A stretch of 64,000 nt of DNA from positions 5,270,001 to 5,334,000 of the forward strand of contig NC_013235.1 in NCBI RefSeq assembly GCF_000024365.1. The letters run 5' to 3'. Shown here piece after piece: positions 50,267 to 59,361 of the stretch. The notes below the pieces were generated by a model. That model had not been told where the DNA came from. It did not search any database and saw only the letters and a list, made by a program, of their open reading frames with translations. The stretch's first letter is position 1, and each line of letters begins with the position of its first letter. The translations under genes were made by a program, and so were the position numbers. This DNA comes from Nakamurella multipartita DSM 44233 (GTDB taxonomy: Bacteria; Actinomycetota; Actinomycetes; Mycobacteriales; Nakamurellaceae).

Positions 50267-51019
50267 ATGCGCATCGCCCGCATCGCCACGGCCGACGGTC
50301 CCCGCTCGGTGCTGGCCGACGGCCCGGACTGGATCGAGATCGCCGACCCGTTCGCCGGCACCCTCAGGCCGACGGGACCCCGGCACCCGGCCGCCACCGC
50401 CACGCTGCTGGCCCCGGCCCGGCCACTGGTGGTGCTGGGCATGGCCCACAACGGCGCGCCGGGCGACCGCGACCGGCCGCGTCAGGCCTTCCTCAAGTCG
50501 CCCCGGACGGTGGTCGGTCCGGGCGACAGCATCGTGGTGGACGATGATCTCGGCCAGATCAACGTCGAGTGCGAACTTGCCGTGGTCATCCGCCGGCCGT
50601 GCCGGCACCTGACCGCCGATCAGGTGCCGGACGCGATCCTGGGCTTCACCGTCGGCAACGACGTCACCGCCGTCGACCAGATCGCCCTGGACGAGAAGCT
50701 GACCCAGGCCAAGAACGGCGACGGGTTCACCCCGCTCGGACCGTGGATCGAGACGGACCTGGACAGCAGCGATGTGGCGATGTCCGTCCGGATCAACGGC
50801 CGGACCGTCGCCTCGGCCAGCACCCGTCAGCTGGCCTGGGACATCACCGAACAGTTGGTCTACCTCACCCGCTACCTGCCCCTGGGGCCCGGCGACGTGG
50901 TGCTGACCGGCGCCCCCGGGACGTTCCACCCGGTCAAGCCGGGGGACCTGGTCGAGGTGGCGCTGGGCGGCATCGGGTCGCTGGCCAATCCGGTCGTCAG
51001 CCGACCGCGCACCGGTTGA
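50267..51019 (+). CDS. Fumarylacetoacetate hydrolase family protein
   Basis: Protein of 250 residues. The metal-binding Glu residues lie in NVECELAVVI and an Asp in GNDVTAVDQ; FTPLGPW and VVLTGAPGTFHPVKPGDLVEV complete the FAH signature. Members hydrolyse or decarboxylate acylpyruvates and 2-oxo-diacids. It follows the transporter by 51 bp and is probably in the same transcript, suggesting a pathway for an imported oxo- or hydroxyacid. Start ATG at 50267, with AGAGGAAG upstream. Confidence 0.88.
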   Translation: MRIARIATADGPRSVLADGPDWIEIADPFAGTLRPTGPRHPAATATLLAPARPLVVLGMAHNGAPGDRDRPRQAFLKSPRTVVGPGDSIVVDDDLGQINVECELAVVIRRPCRHLTADQVPDAILGFTVGNDVTAVDQIALDEKLTQAKNGDGFTPLGPWIETDLDSSDVAMSVRINGRTVASASTRQLAWDITEQLVYLTRYLPLGPGDVVLTGAPGTFHPVKPGDLVEVALGGIGSLANPVVSRPRTG

Positions 51020-51099
51020 GGGCACCACCGCGGGGTACCTCCATACTGAGCTGTCCCATCAGCCGTCGTGCCTGGCCGACCGAGATCTCCATTCCTTTC

Positions 51100-51138
51100 T
51101 TGTACGAGCTTGTATAGAGTTGTCTCCACTTGTATAGC
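51100..51138 (+). promoter_or_regulatory. Promoter/operator region of transketolase
   Basis: TTGTAT at 51110-51115 and TATAGC at 51133-51138 are spaced 17 bp, a plausible -35/-10 pair. The same stretch contains TTGTACGAG at 51100, TTGTATAG at 51110 and TTGTATAG at 51130, repeats phased at 10 and 20 bp that could bind a GntR-type protein. Confidence 0.55.
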
Positions 51139-51184
51139 AGTTCCGCCCATTGCACCCACCATCGATCCCGAGGTGTCTTCAACT

Positions 51185-53392
51185 GTGCCCACCACCGAAC
51201 TCGATTCCGCTGCTGCTGCTGATATCCCTGCGTTGACGACGGCGCATGTGCCCGATGACTGGTCGGAGTTGGACCGGCGGGCGGTGGACACCGCGCGGGT
51301 GTTGGCCGCGGACGCGGTGCAGAAGGTCGGCAACGGGCATCCCGGCACGGCGATGTCGTTGGCGCCGACCGCGTATTCGTTGTTCCAGCGGGTCATGCGG
51401 CACGATCCCGCGGACCCGCACTGGGTGGGCCGGGACCGGTTCGTGCTGTCCTGCGGTCATTCCTCGTTGACCCTGTACGTGCAGCTGTACCTGGGCGGGT
51501 TCGGCCTGGAACTGGCCGACCTGGAAGCGTTGCGGACCTGGGGATCGCTGACCCCGGGGCACCCGGAGTACCACCACACCAAGGGCGTGGAGATCACCAC
51601 CGGCCCGCTGGGCCAGGGCCTGGCGTCCGCGGTCGGGATGGCCATGGCGGCCCGCCGGGAACGGGGCCTGTTCGATCCGGACGCCCCGGCCGGGCAGTCC
51701 CCGTTCGACCATTTCATCTACGTGCTGGCCTCCGACGGTGACATCGAGGAGGGCGTCACGTCCGAGGCGTCCTCGATCGCCGGCCGGCAGCAGCTGGGCA
51801 ACCTGGTCGTGATCTACGACCACAACGACATCAGCATCGAGGACGACGTCAACATCGCGCTGAGCGAGGACGTCGCCGCCCGCTACGAGGCGTACGGCTG
51901 GCATGTGCAGCAGGTCCAGGGCGGGGAGAACGTCACCGGCATCCTCGAGGCGATCGAGAACGCCAAGGCGGTGACCGACCGGCCCTCGTTCATCGAGCTG
52001 CGCACGATCATCGCCTACCCGGCGCCGACCCTGATGAACACCGGCAAGGCCCACGGCTCCGCGCTGGGCGCACCCGAGGTCGCCGCGGTCAAAAAGATCC
52101 TCGGGTTCGACCCCGACCGCAGCTTCCAGGTCGAACCCGAGGTGATCGCGCACACCCGGGGGCTGCTCGATCGGGGCGCCGCCGCCCGAGCGGACTGGCA
52201 GACCGGGTTCGACGCCTGGACGGCCGCCAACCCGCAGCGCAAGGCGTTGTTCGACCGGTTGACCGCCCGCGACCTGCCCGACGGATGGACCAAGGTGCTG
52301 CCGTCGTGGGACGTCGACCCCAAGGGCATCGCGACCCGCGCCGCGTCCGGCAAGGTCCTGAGCGCGTTGGGCCCGGTGCTACCCGAACTGTGGGGCGGCT
52401 CGGCCGACCTGGCCGAATCCAACAACACCACCATCGAGGGCGCCGACAGCTTCGGCCCGGTCGATGCCGCGACCAAACACTGGAACGCCCAGCCCTACGG
52501 GCGGACCCTGCACTTCGGGATCCGGGAACACGCCATGGGCGCGATCCTGTCCGGGATCGTGATGCACGGCCCGACCCGCCCCTACGGCGGCACCTTCCTG
52601 CAATTCAGTGATTACATGCGCGGCGCGGTCCGCCTGGCCGCGCTCATGGGCGCCCCCGCGATCTACGTCTGGACCCACGACTCGATCGGCCTGGGCGAGG
52701 ACGGCCCCACCCACCAGCCGGTGGAACACCTGGCCGCGCTGCGCGCGATCCCCGGCCTGAGCGTGGTCCGCCCGGCCGACGCCAACGAAACCGCCTACGC
52801 CTGGCAGGCCGTGCTGGACCGCCAACACGACTGGTTCACCGGCCCGGTCGGGCTGTGCCTGACCCGCCAGGCCGTGCCCGTCCTGGCCGGGACCACCGCC
52901 GACGGCGTCGCCAAGGGCGCCTACATCCTGGCCGACTGGGACCCCACCGCCGAACGCAAGGTCATCCTGATGGGCTCGGGCAGCGAGGTCCAACTCGCCG
53001 TCGCCGCCCGCGACGCCCTGGCCGCCGACGGCATCAGCGCCCGCGTGGTGTCCGTGCCCTGCCTGGACTGGTTCGAACAACAAGACGCCGCCTACATCGA
53101 GTCCGTGCTGCCCACCGCGGTCACCGCCCGGGTCAGCGTGGAAGCCGCCATCGCCCAACCCTGGTGGCGCTGGCTCGGCGCCCACGGCACACCCGTCTCC
53201 CTCGAGCACTACGGCGCCTCCGCCGACGCCACCACCCTGTTCACCAAATTCGGCATCACCAGCCAAGCCGTCGCCGACGCCGCCCGCGCCAGCCTGGAGG
53301 CGGCCCGGACCAATCAGGGACCCAGCAGCACCCCGAACTCCGCGGCGCTGGATCATGCCGGGGCGGACGACCCGGCTCCCACCAGCAAGTAG
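51185..53392 (+). CDS. tkt: Transketolase
   Basis: Thiamine diphosphate enzyme of about 735 residues that moves two-carbon units between pentose- and triose/hexose-phosphates. [73 protein letters not shown] and [19 protein letters not shown] are canonical. The start GTG at 51185 (alternative GTG 51176) follows a GAGGTG site. The first third uses mostly G-ending codons and the last third C-ending codons. A hairpin between it and the convergent GntR gene ends transcription. It works downstream of the gluconate genes. Confidence 0.95.
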   Translation: MPTTELDSAAAADIPALTTAHVPDDWSELDRRAVDTARVLAADAVQKVGNGHPGTAMSLAPTAYSLFQRVMRHDPADPHWVGRDRFVLSCGHSSLTLYVQLYLGGFGLELADLEALRTWGSLTPGHPEYHHTKGVEITTGPLGQGLASAVGMAMAARRERGLFDPDAPAGQSPFDHFIYVLASDGDIEEGVTSEASSIAGRQQLGNLVVIYDHNDISIEDDVNIALSEDVAARYEAYGWHVQQVQGGENVTGILEAIENAKAVTDRPSFIELRTIIAYPAPTLMNTGKAHGSALGAPEVAAVKKILGFDPDRSFQVEPEVIAHTRGLLDRGAAARADWQTGFDAWTAANPQRKALFDRLTARDLPDGWTKVLPSWDVDPKGIATRAASGKVLSALGPVLPELWGGSADLAESNNTTIEGADSFGPVDAATKHWNAQPYGRTLHFGIREHAMGAILSGIVMHGPTRPYGGTFLQFSDYMRGAVRLAALMGAPAIYVWTHDSIGLGEDGPTHQPVEHLAALRAIPGLSVVRPADANETAYAWQAVLDRQHDWFTGPVGLCLTRQAVPVLAGTTADGVAKGAYILADWDPTAERKVILMGSGSEVQLAVAARDALAADGISARVVSVPCLDWFEQQDAAYIESVLPTAVTARVSVEAAIAQPWWRWLGAHGTPVSLEHYGASADATTLFTKFGITSQAVADAARASLEAARTNQGPSSTPNSAALDHAGADDPAPTSK

Positions 53393-53401
53393 CCCGGGCC
53401 G

Positions 53402-53442
53402 AGTGAAGGATCGGCGTCGCGACGCGGCGGCGATCCTTCACT
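53402..53442. terminator. Terminator between tkt and the GntR gene
   Basis: A 12-bp perfect stem AGTGAAGGATCG (53402-53413 with 53431-53442), with a nested GCGTC-GC-GACGC hairpin inside its 17-base loop. It lies between convergent stops. Confidence 0.8.
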
Positions 53443-53455
53443 GGCCGGCTCCCGG

Positions 53456-54265
53456 TCAGCCGCGGGCCAGCACCGACGGCAGCGGCTGCGGACGCGGGGT
53501 GGGGTCGGCGTCCCCGTCGTCGTGAATTTCCCTGATCGCCGTGGCGGTTTCGGCGACGATGGCCAGCATGGCCGCCTCCGCTCCCGCCGGGTCGCCGCCC
53601 TGGATGCACGAAGCGACCACGCCGTGCAGGCGCACCGCCTCGGGCTCGGCGACATGCGGCATCAACGCGTGCCGGGTCCGCCCGGCCAGCACCTCGGCGA
53701 CCACGTCGGCCAGGCCGGCCAGCATCGGATTGCCCGCGGCCAGCAGCAGGGTCCGGTGGAAATCGATGTCGTGGCCCAGGTATTCGGCGTGGTCGGCCGC
53801 CTTGGCCGTCGCCGACATGCCGATCACCGCGGCGGTGAGCGCCCCGCACTGGGCCGGGGTGGCCCGGGAGGCGGCCAGCCGGGCCGCCAGCGGCTCGATC
53901 GCCGACCGCAACTCGGACAGGTACTGCAGGTGGTCGAGCCGGTCCCGGCTGGCCAATCGCCAGCGAATGATGTTGGGATCGAACGGATTCCACTGATCGG
54001 GCGGGAGCACGGTGATGCCGACCCGGCGGCGCACGGTGATCAGGCCCATCGATTCGAGCACCCGCACGGCCTCGCGGACCACGGTCCGGGACACCCCCAA
54101 CTGCTCGGCCGCGTCCTCGGCGACGATCCGGCTGCCCGGCGGCAACGCCCCGGACACGATGTCCCAGCCCCAACGCTGGACGACGGAGTCATGCAACTGC
54201 CTCGGTTCGGCGTTCCCATCCAGCATGTGATCAGTATGCCCGGAGGCGTTCATCCGGAGCATCAC
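53456..54265 (-). CDS. GntR-family regulator, FCD (FadR) type
   Basis: Protein of 269 residues. The winged helix is VVQRWGWDIVSGALPPGSRI, EDAAEQLGVSRTVVREAVRVLESMGLI; the all-helical FCD domain with its metal-binding Asp/His residues (IDFHRTLLLAAGNPML, VRLHGVVASCIQGGD) follows. Divergent from gntP, it is the probable gluconate or gluconate-6-phosphate-responsive repressor of gntP, gntK and gnd, and possibly of tkt. Three start codons are close together (54265, 54253, 54226); the longest is given. Confidence 0.88.
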   Translation of the reverse strand: MMLRMNASGHTDHMLDGNAEPRQLHDSVVQRWGWDIVSGALPPGSRIVAEDAAEQLGVSRTVVREAVRVLESMGLITVRRRVGITVLPPDQWNPFDPNIIRWRLASRDRLDHLQYLSELRSAIEPLAARLAASRATPAQCGALTAAVIGMSATAKAADHAEYLGHDIDFHRTLLLAAGNPMLAGLADVVAEVLAGRTRHALMPHVAEPEAVRLHGVVASCIQGGDPAGAEAAMLAIVAETATAIREIHDDGDADPTPRPQPLPSVLARG

Positions 54266-54280
54266 TACCCCTCCGGACGG

Positions 54281-54320
54281 TTATTCGTATGTTTTATAGG
54301 CTCGATCTCTTGTAAACATG
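54281..54320. promoter_or_regulatory. AT-rich divergent promoter region of gntR/gntP
   Basis: A low-GC stretch with TTTTATAG at 54292-54299 and TTGTAAAC at 54310-54317, similar to the TTGTATAG repeats ahead of tkt. It probably contains the promoters and GntR operators for both divergent genes; sites are not resolved. Confidence 0.5.
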
Positions 54321-54420
54321 TGCGTTGTCTGTCAGGATTGCTGCATTGAGATGAGGACGCCCTGCGGCCTCCGCACCACCCGGACATGACCTCTCTGCCC
54401 GTCCCGACCCTGGAGGCTCG

Positions 54421-55818
54421 ATGATCGCGCCACTGCTCATGGCTGCCCCCGACCCGGTGGTCCCCACCGGATCGGATGCTCAGCTGATCCTGGCCGCGCT
54501 CGGCGGCATCGCCCTGATCGTGCTGCTGATCACCTACTTCAAGCTGCACGCGTTCCTCTCGCTGATGATCGGTGCGATCGCGGTGGGCATCGCCGCGGGC
54601 ATGGGTACCACCGAGGCGGTCACCGCGTTCGCCAAGGGCTTCGGCGACACCATGGGCGGAGTCGGCATTCTCATCGGTCTGGGGGCGATGTACGGCAAGC
54701 TGCTGGCCGACTCCGGCGGCGCCGATCGCATCGTCGACACCCTGGTCAACCGGGCCAGCCCCCGCTCCCTGCCGTGGATGATGGCCCTGGTCGGTGCGCT
54801 GATCGGGCTGCCCATGTTCTTCGAGGTCGGCCTGGTCCTGCTGATGCCGGTGATCATCCTGGTCGCCCGCCGCTCCGGACAGTCCCTGATGCGGATCGCC
54901 ATCCCCACCCTGGCCGGCCTGTCGGCGATGCACGGCCTGGTGCCGCCGCACCCCGGTCCCCTGGTCGCCATCAGCGCGCTGGGCGCCAACCTGGGCCTGA
55001 CGCTGGCCTTGGGCGTCCTGGTCGCCATCCCGACGGTCATCATCGCCGGCCCGGTCTTCAGCACCTTCGCCGCCAAGTGGGCGCCGGTCCCCGTCCCCGA
55101 CCTGTTCGTCACCGCCGAGGACGAGGGCCAGGACGTGACCAGGCGGCCCCGGCCCAGCTTCGTCGCCGCCCTGATCAGCATCCTGATCCCGGTCGCCCTG
55201 ATGCTGGCCAGCGCGCTGTGGGACGTCGTCGCCCCCGGTTCGGACTCCGTCGCCCGATCCGTCGTGCACTTCCTGGGTCTGCCGGCCATGGCCCTGCTGA
55301 TCGCCGTCATTGCCGGCATCTTCATCCTGGGTCGCGGCGGACAGATGAACCGTGAGGCCATCGCCAGCACTTTGGAGACCTCACTGCCCCCGATCGCCGG
55401 CATCATCTTCATCGTCGGCGCGGGCGGCGGTTTCAAGCAGGTGCTGATCAGCACCGGCATCGGCCAGGTCATCGCCGACGCGGTGCAGGGGTCGGGCCTG
55501 TCCGTGCTCTTCCTGGCCTGGGTTGTGGCCGTGCTGATCCGGGTGGCCACCGGCTCGGCCACCGTCGCCACCGTCACCGCGGCCGGCATCCTGGCCCCGG
55601 TCGCCGCCGACCTGACCAGCCCGCACGTGGCCCTGATGGTCCTGGCCATCGGTGCCGGCTCGCTGTTCCTCTCGCACGTCAACGACGCCGGCTTCTGGCT
55701 GGTCAAGGGCTACCTGGGCACCAGCATCGGGCAGACGCTCAAGACGTGGACGGTAATGGAATGCTTGATCTCGGTCTGCGGCCTGATCGGCGTCCTGCTG
55801 CTGTCGCTGGTGGTGTAG
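54421..55818 (+). CDS. gntP: Gluconate:H+ symporter GntP family
   Basis: Membrane protein of 465 residues with about twelve helices. GGIGILIGLGAMYGKLLADSG-like VGILIGLGAMYGKLLADSGG, FFEVGLVLLMPVIILVARR, HGLVPPHPGPLVAISALGAN and RVATGSATVATVTAAGI are the GntP signatures. It imports gluconate or a related aldonate with protons. The ATG at 54421 follows GGAGGCTCG. It is the first gene of the gntP-gntK-gnd operon and is divergent from the FCD-type regulator. Confidence 0.93.
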   Translation: MIAPLLMAAPDPVVPTGSDAQLILAALGGIALIVLLITYFKLHAFLSLMIGAIAVGIAAGMGTTEAVTAFAKGFGDTMGGVGILIGLGAMYGKLLADSGGADRIVDTLVNRASPRSLPWMMALVGALIGLPMFFEVGLVLLMPVIILVARRSGQSLMRIAIPTLAGLSAMHGLVPPHPGPLVAISALGANLGLTLALGVLVAIPTVIIAGPVFSTFAAKWAPVPVPDLFVTAEDEGQDVTRRPRPSFVAALISILIPVALMLASALWDVVAPGSDSVARSVVHFLGLPAMALLIAVIAGIFILGRGGQMNREAIASTLETSLPPIAGIIFIVGAGGGFKQVLISTGIGQVIADAVQGSGLSVLFLAWVVAVLIRVATGSATVATVTAAGILAPVAADLTSPHVALMVLAIGAGSLFLSHVNDAGFWLVKGYLGTSIGQTLKTWTVMECLISVCGLIGVLLLSLVV

Positions 55819-55823
55819 GCGCC

Positions 55824-56474
55824 ATGTCCGTACAAGCAGCGTCCCCCACGATTGGAAAGCAGGGTGGCCCGGTGGTGGTCGAGAAAGAGCAGACGCAGCA
55901 ACCCGTCCTGGTGATCATGGGCGTGTCCGGTTCCGGAAAGTCCACCGTGGCCGGCATCCTGGCCGGCCAGCTCGGCTGGGATCTGGAGGAGGGCGACGAC
56001 CTGCACCCGGCGGCCAACGTGGCCAAGATGAGCCAGGGCATCCCGCTCACCGACGACGATCGCTGGCCCTGGTTGGACCGGGTGTCCTCGTGGATCACCG
56101 AGCACACCACGGCCGGGATCCCCGGCATCATCACCTGTTCCGCGCTCAAGCGGATCTATCGGGACCGGATGCGCGGCGAGAACGTGGTTTTCGTGCACCT
56201 GACCGGGGACAAGGACACCATCGGCCGCCGGATCTCGGCCCGGCAGGACCATTTCATGCCCCCGGCCCTGCTCGACACCCAGATCGCCACCCTGGAACCG
56301 CCCGGCCCCGACGAGAACGTGCTCGAGGTCGACCTGGGCCGCAAGCCGGCCGAGGAGGCCGCCGAGATCATCGCGCGGCTCGGCCTGACGCCCGAGTCCG
56401 GTTCCAGCGCCCTCGGTTCCGCTCACCCCGGCACCTCGTCGGCCGCGCCGCTGGGCGATCTGTTCAAGCCCTGA
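55824..56474 (+). CDS. gntK: Gluconokinase
   Basis: Enzyme of 216 residues, GntK/IdnK type, that phosphorylates gluconate to 6-phosphogluconate. The P-loop is IMGVSGSGKS (residues 31-40), followed by EEGDDLHPAANVAKMSQGIPL, LTDDDRWPWL, and FVHLTGDKDTIGRRISARQDHFMP, all standard. The N-terminal 28 residues are an extension; a GTG at 55872 would give the usual length. The C-terminal 25 residues are a low-complexity tail. It starts 5 bp after gntP. Confidence 0.93.
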   Translation: MSVQAASPTIGKQGGPVVVEKEQTQQPVLVIMGVSGSGKSTVAGILAGQLGWDLEEGDDLHPAANVAKMSQGIPLTDDDRWPWLDRVSSWITEHTTAGIPGIITCSALKRIYRDRMRGENVVFVHLTGDKDTIGRRISARQDHFMPPALLDTQIATLEPPGPDENVLEVDLGRKPAEEAAEIIARLGLTPESGSSALGSAHPGTSSAAPLGDLFKP

Positions 56475-56496
56475 CCCCACCAAGACTGGAGACTCG

Positions 56497-57957
56497 ATGA
56501 GACAGACTGCCCCCGCGAAGGCCGATATCGGTGTGACGGGGTTGGCGGTGATGGGGTCGAACCTGGCCCGGAACTTCGCCCGGAACGGGTTCGTGACGGC
56601 GGTGCACAACCGGTCGTATGCCAAGACGGCGGCGTTGATCGAGGAGCACGGCGGGGACGGGGTGTTCGTGCCGTCGGAGTCGGCCGCCGATTTCGTGGCG
56701 TCGTTGGCCAAGCCCCGCAAGATCTTGATCATGGTCAAGGCCGGTGAGCCGACCGACGCGGTCATCGAGGAGCTGGCCGCTCTGGTCGAGCCGGACGACA
56801 TCATCATCGACGGTGGTAACGCCAAGTTCGCCGATACCCGCCGCCGGCAGGCCGCGCTGGCCGAACGCGGCATCCATTTCGTGGGCTGCGGGGTCTCCGG
56901 TGGGGAGGAGGGCGCCCTGAACGGGCCCTCGATCATGCCGGGCGGGTCGGCGAAGTCGTACGAGTCGTTGGGTCCGATCCTGGAGAAGATCTCGGCTCAG
57001 GTCGACGGGGCGCCGTGTTGCACGCATATCGGCACCGACGGCGCCGGGCATTTCGTGAAGATGGTGCACAACGGTATCGAGTACGCCGACATGCAGTTGA
57101 TCGCCGAGGCCTACGACCTGCTGCGGCGGGGCGCGGGGCTGTCCCCGGCCGAGATCGGGCAGATCTTCGGCGAGTGGAACAAAGGTGATCTGGATTCGTT
57201 CCTGATCGAGATCACCGCGCAGGTCCTGGCCCAGGTCGACGCCGACACGGGCAAGCCGTTCGTGGACGTGGTGGTGGACGCGGCCGGGATGAAGGGCACC
57301 GGCACCTGGACCGTGCAGACCGCGCTGGACCTGGGCATCCCCGTCAGCGGGATCGCCGAGGCGGTCTTCGCCCGCGGCCTATCCTCGGCGGCGGCGCAGC
57401 GGGCGGCCGCGGCCGGGGTGCTGCCCGGCCCGGACGGCACCTGGCCGATCGCGGATGTGGACGCGTTCGTGGAGGACGTGCGGATCGCCCTGTACGCCTC
57501 GAAGATCGTGGCCTACGCGCAGGGGTTGGACGAGATCTTCGCCGGCGCGGCGGAGTACGACTGGGACATCAACGTCGGGGCGGTGGCCCGGATCTGGCGG
57601 GGCGGCTGCATCATCCGGGCCAAGTTCCTCAACCGGATCACCGAGGCCTACGACAACACGGCCGTGGACGCCACTCCGGCGTCGCTGCTGCTGGCCCCGT
57701 ATTTCACCGACGCGATCGCGCACGCCCAGGACTCCTGGCGGCGGGTCGTGGCCGGCGCGGCCACCGCGGGTTTGCCCACCCCCGGGTTCGCCGCCGCCCT
57801 GTCCTACTACGACGGCCTGCGCTCCCAGCGGCTGCCGGCCGCGTTGATCCAGGGCCAACGCGACTTCTTCGGCGCCCACACCTACCACCGGGTGGACAAG
57901 CCCGGCACCTTCCACACCTTGTGGTCCGGCGACCGCACCGAAACCCAGACCGCCTGA
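56497..57957 (+). CDS. gnd: 6-Phosphogluconate dehydrogenase, decarboxylating
   Basis: Enzyme of 486 residues that oxidises 6-phosphogluconate to ribulose 5-phosphate and CO2 with NADP. The nucleotide-binding motif is GLAVMGSNLARN, then IIDGGNAKFADT, VGCGVSGGEEGALNGPSIMP and the catalytic HFVKMVHNGIEYADMQLIAE with WRGGCIIRAKFL. The length is that of the homodimeric E. coli-type enzyme. It follows gntK by 22 bp and completes gluconate catabolism. As in tkt, third positions are G-rich at the start and C-rich at the end. Confidence 0.95.
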   Translation: MRQTAPAKADIGVTGLAVMGSNLARNFARNGFVTAVHNRSYAKTAALIEEHGGDGVFVPSESAADFVASLAKPRKILIMVKAGEPTDAVIEELAALVEPDDIIIDGGNAKFADTRRRQAALAERGIHFVGCGVSGGEEGALNGPSIMPGGSAKSYESLGPILEKISAQVDGAPCCTHIGTDGAGHFVKMVHNGIEYADMQLIAEAYDLLRRGAGLSPAEIGQIFGEWNKGDLDSFLIEITAQVLAQVDADTGKPFVDVVVDAAGMKGTGTWTVQTALDLGIPVSGIAEAVFARGLSSAAAQRAAAAGVLPGPDGTWPIADVDAFVEDVRIALYASKIVAYAQGLDEIFAGAAEYDWDINVGAVARIWRGGCIIRAKFLNRITEAYDNTAVDATPASLLLAPYFTDAIAHAQDSWRRVVAGAATAGLPTPGFAAALSYYDGLRSQRLPAALIQGQRDFFGAHTYHRVDKPGTFHTLWSGDRTETQTA

Positions 57958-57977
57958 ACCCCCAGCCCCCGGCCCCT

Positions 57978-58046
57978 GGCGGGCTGATCAACGCGGCGCA
58001 GAAACGGACAAAGCACCCCCCGAATCGCCGAGATGATCAGCCCGCC
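57978..58046 (+). repeat. 57-bp hairpin repeat, diverged copy F, after gnd
   Basis: A 13-bp perfect stem (57978-57990 with 58034-58046; GGCGGGCTGATCA) behind the gnd stop. From CTGATC (57984) to GATCAG (58040) is exactly 57 bp, and an ungapped comparison with copy E gives about 34 of 57 matches. It may serve as the gnd terminator. Confidence 0.65.
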
Positions 58047-58110
58047 GGCGGGGGCCGCCGGATCGGGTGGGCCCGGGCCAGGCTCAGCCCGGGGCCGCCC
58101 GACGGGGCGA

Positions 58111-58947
58111 TCAGGCCACCGCCACCCTGGACGGGTCGGTGACGGGTTCGGTGCCGTGGTCGGTGACGAGCCAACGCCCGACGTCGAGCAGTCCGATCAC
58201 CATGCCGGCGGCCACGACCGAGAACCCGACGGCCTCGGCCATGGGGAAACCGCCGTACTCGTCGACCGGCCCCAGGCCGACGCCGCTGAGCAGCACGAAA
58301 ACCATGAACCCGGCGAACCATCCGATGGGCGCCGCCCACGTCAAGCGGCCGAACCGCTCCACGGCCCGGGTGACCGCCAGGGTCGTCAGCAGGAATGCCG
58401 GGCCGAGGAACAGGCCCAGCACCGGCCACATCCAGGTCACGCCGGCCATTCCGATCAGGCCAAGGAGGGCGAGCCCGATGGCGACACCGGAAGTCGGTCG
58501 GGGCCATCCGACGCGCGCGAGCATGCCGAGCATCACGATCAGGGCCAGCAGTGTCGCGCTCGCGGCGACCACCGAGTAAGCCACGAATCGGTCCTGGGAC
58601 CAGGGCGCGAACAGGCCGCTCTCCCACCACTTCAGGACCGCGGCGGCGATCCAGAGCGGCGCGGCGAGGAAGGCGACGGCACCGGCGGTACGCGTGAAGG
58701 CCGTGGGCATGACAACCCCTCCGGATGGTGATGTCGAGAAGACCCGATGAATGATGGCCGGATCACCGAAGCGAACCAGCGTGCGGCGCTGGGCCTCTCG
58801 CTCGTCGACCCCGGCGGCGGTCAGGTTTGCGGCGGTCTCGCGCAGATGGTCTTCGACCTCGTCGATGACGTCGTCGACGTCGCCGCGCCACCGGATCTGC
58901 CGCCGGAGATCGGCGAGATACCCGTCGATCAGGTCGGATTCGGCCAT
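58111..58947 (-). CDS. HAAS-domain (permease prefix 1) membrane protein
   Basis: Protein of 278 residues. The N-terminal 75 residues (LIDGYLADLRRQIRWRGDVD, DVIDEVEDHLRETAANL) form the HAAS/permease-prefix module that typically follows PadR regulators; six to seven membrane helices come after it (FLAAPLWIAAAVLKWW, VVAASATLLALIVMLGML and others). Such proteins are thought to act in membrane signalling with the PadR partner. The start ATG at 58947 overlaps the PadR gene by 19 bp, so they are coupled. Confidence 0.8.
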   Translation of the reverse strand: MAESDLIDGYLADLRRQIRWRGDVDDVIDEVEDHLRETAANLTAAGVDEREAQRRTLVRFGDPAIIHRVFSTSPSGGVVMPTAFTRTAGAVAFLAAPLWIAAAVLKWWESGLFAPWSQDRFVAYSVVAASATLLALIVMLGMLARVGWPRPTSGVAIGLALLGLIGMAGVTWMWPVLGLFLGPAFLLTTLAVTRAVERFGRLTWAAPIGWFAGFMVFVLLSGVGLGPVDEYGGFPMAEAVGFSVVAAGMVIGLLDVGRWLVTDHGTEPVTDPSRVAVA

Positions 58948-59270
58948 GGCTGGACCCCCTTCAGCACGGCGGCGATCGCGTCGGAAAACTCCTGCCACTG
59001 GCTGCGCTCGTGCACCAGGGCCGCGCGCCCGGCGTCGGTGAGGCGGTAGGTGCGTCGACGCCGACCCGACAGTTCGGTCCATTCGCTCTGCGTCAGTCCG
59101 GCCTTCGCCAGCCGGTGCAGGACCGGGTAGACGGTGCCCTCGGGCAGATCGAACGCCTCACCGCTGCGCTCGCGCAGGGCCTCGATGACGGCATAACCGT
59201 GCAGCGGGCCGGGCGCGAGAACGGCCAGGACGAGCAGATCGAGGTGGCCCTTGAGTGCCTGCCCTTTCAT
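58929..59270 (-). CDS. PadR family transcriptional regulator
   Basis: Protein of 113 residues with the PadR winged helix: KGHLDLLVLAVLAPGPLHGYAVIEALRERS, LPEGTVYPVLHRLAKAGL, GRRRRTYRLTDAGRAAL. These repress membrane-stress or efflux genes and themselves. The ATG at 59270 is used; a palindrome CTAGGCCTAG at 59282-59291 lies 12 bp upstream and fits an autoregulatory site. Its 3' end overlaps the HAAS-protein gene. Confidence 0.9.
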   Translation of the reverse strand: MKGQALKGHLDLLVLAVLAPGPLHGYAVIEALRERSGEAFDLPEGTVYPVLHRLAKAGLTQSEWTELSGRRRRTYRLTDAGRAALVHERSQWQEFSDAIAAVLKGVQPWPNPT

Positions 59271-59281
59271 ACCTAGCAACC

Positions 59282-59291
59282 CTAGGCCTAG
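59282..59291. promoter_or_regulatory. Candidate PadR operator
   Basis: Perfect palindrome CTAGGCCTAG immediately upstream of the PadR start, with further CTAG motifs at 59273 and nearby. Binding is inferred from position. Confidence 0.45.
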
Positions 59292-59361
59292 TCTTACTGG
59301 GCGTCAAGCGAATTGTCCGTTGTGGATGGCCTCGCCGGCCGGAGTGGTCGCGCCCGCCTGC

